Shown piece after piece: positions 63,876 through 64,000 of a stretch of DNA of 64,000 bases. This DNA is from Patiria miniata (lineage: Eukaryota > Echinodermata > Asteroidea > Valvatida > Asterinidae): positions 4,035,001 through 4,099,000 of the forward strand of contig NW_024037072.1 of assembly GCF_015706575.1 (NCBI RefSeq), in the 5' to 3' direction. The position numbers and the translations under genes are program-made. Every line of letters begins with the position of its first letter. Position 1 is the first letter of the stretch. The notes under the pieces are model-generated. The model was not told the origin of the DNA and made no database searches. It saw only the letters and a program-made list of their open reading frames with translations.

Positions 63876-64000
63876 CTGAAATAAACAGTCAGTGAAATTG
63901 CAAATTAGAGTAAACTTCTCAGTCCCCGATTCATGTTGTTTCAACATTTTTGCAATGATGAAAGAAGTGGCATCACCATGCAACATTCGTTCCGAGTTCT

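Noticed and set aside
433-63875. Assignment to a named gene such as a receptor tyrosine phosphatase, tenascin or fibronectin
   Set aside because: Only FN3 domains are visible. The domain sequences resemble those of several families at a general level, and nothing in the window decides between them.

Overview
The window looks like nuclear DNA from an invertebrate animal, most likely a marine deuterostome such as an echinoderm (an inference from gene style and repeat mix; no species marker is visible). It is AT-rich, with small exons of 79-103 codons, introns mostly of 0.3-2 kb, and many short repeats: tRNA-headed SINEs, MITEs and Penelope-like fragments.

Everything coding that I can support belongs to one gene on the minus strand that runs off both ends of the window. 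I read 51 exons between 433 and 63875 that encode 45 consecutive fibronectin type III (FN3) domains, about 4,104 residues in one open frame. I number them FN3-1 (63609-63875, most N-terminal) to FN3-45 (433-732). No signal peptide, membrane segment, kinase, phosphatase or non-FN3 domain is visible, so the protein is larger still and its ends lie outside. Domain borders are all phase 1, and none of the 44 junction codons is a stop. Six domains (FN3-37, 20, 19, 17, 13 and 6) are split by a second, internal intron.

The domains alternate strictly between two classes. Class A (odd numbers) is usually 89-100 residues, has a long F-G loop and often ends in TTG or STG. Class B (even numbers) is usually 79-91 residues, often has a WG pair in strand B and ends in QRTS, VRTS or IRTS. 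Above this lies a period of eight: FN3-10 to FN3-45 read as about 4.5 copies of an eight-domain unit (slot = domain number modulo 8, slot 8 for zero), each slot with its own signature. The register is weak in FN3-1 to FN3-9.

The introns carry the rest. By region: 1-10 kb has a mariner-type MITE, two PIF/Harbinger-type MITEs and the C-terminal end of a Penelope-like element. 10-20 kb has foldbacks, SINEs and an 80-bp tandem array interrupted by a SINE. 20-33 kb has a third Harbinger-type MITE, a Mutator-type element enclosing a tRNA-like sequence, a hAT-type MITE with a perfect 8-bp target duplication, and a 21-bp minisatellite. 33-46 kb has a 26-bp minisatellite, two inverted 545-bp MITE copies and a second mariner-type copy. 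46-64 kb has a piggyBac-type MITE, more SINEs, Penelope-type terminal repeats and a third mariner-type copy. Stretches not listed as features hold nothing I could recognise.
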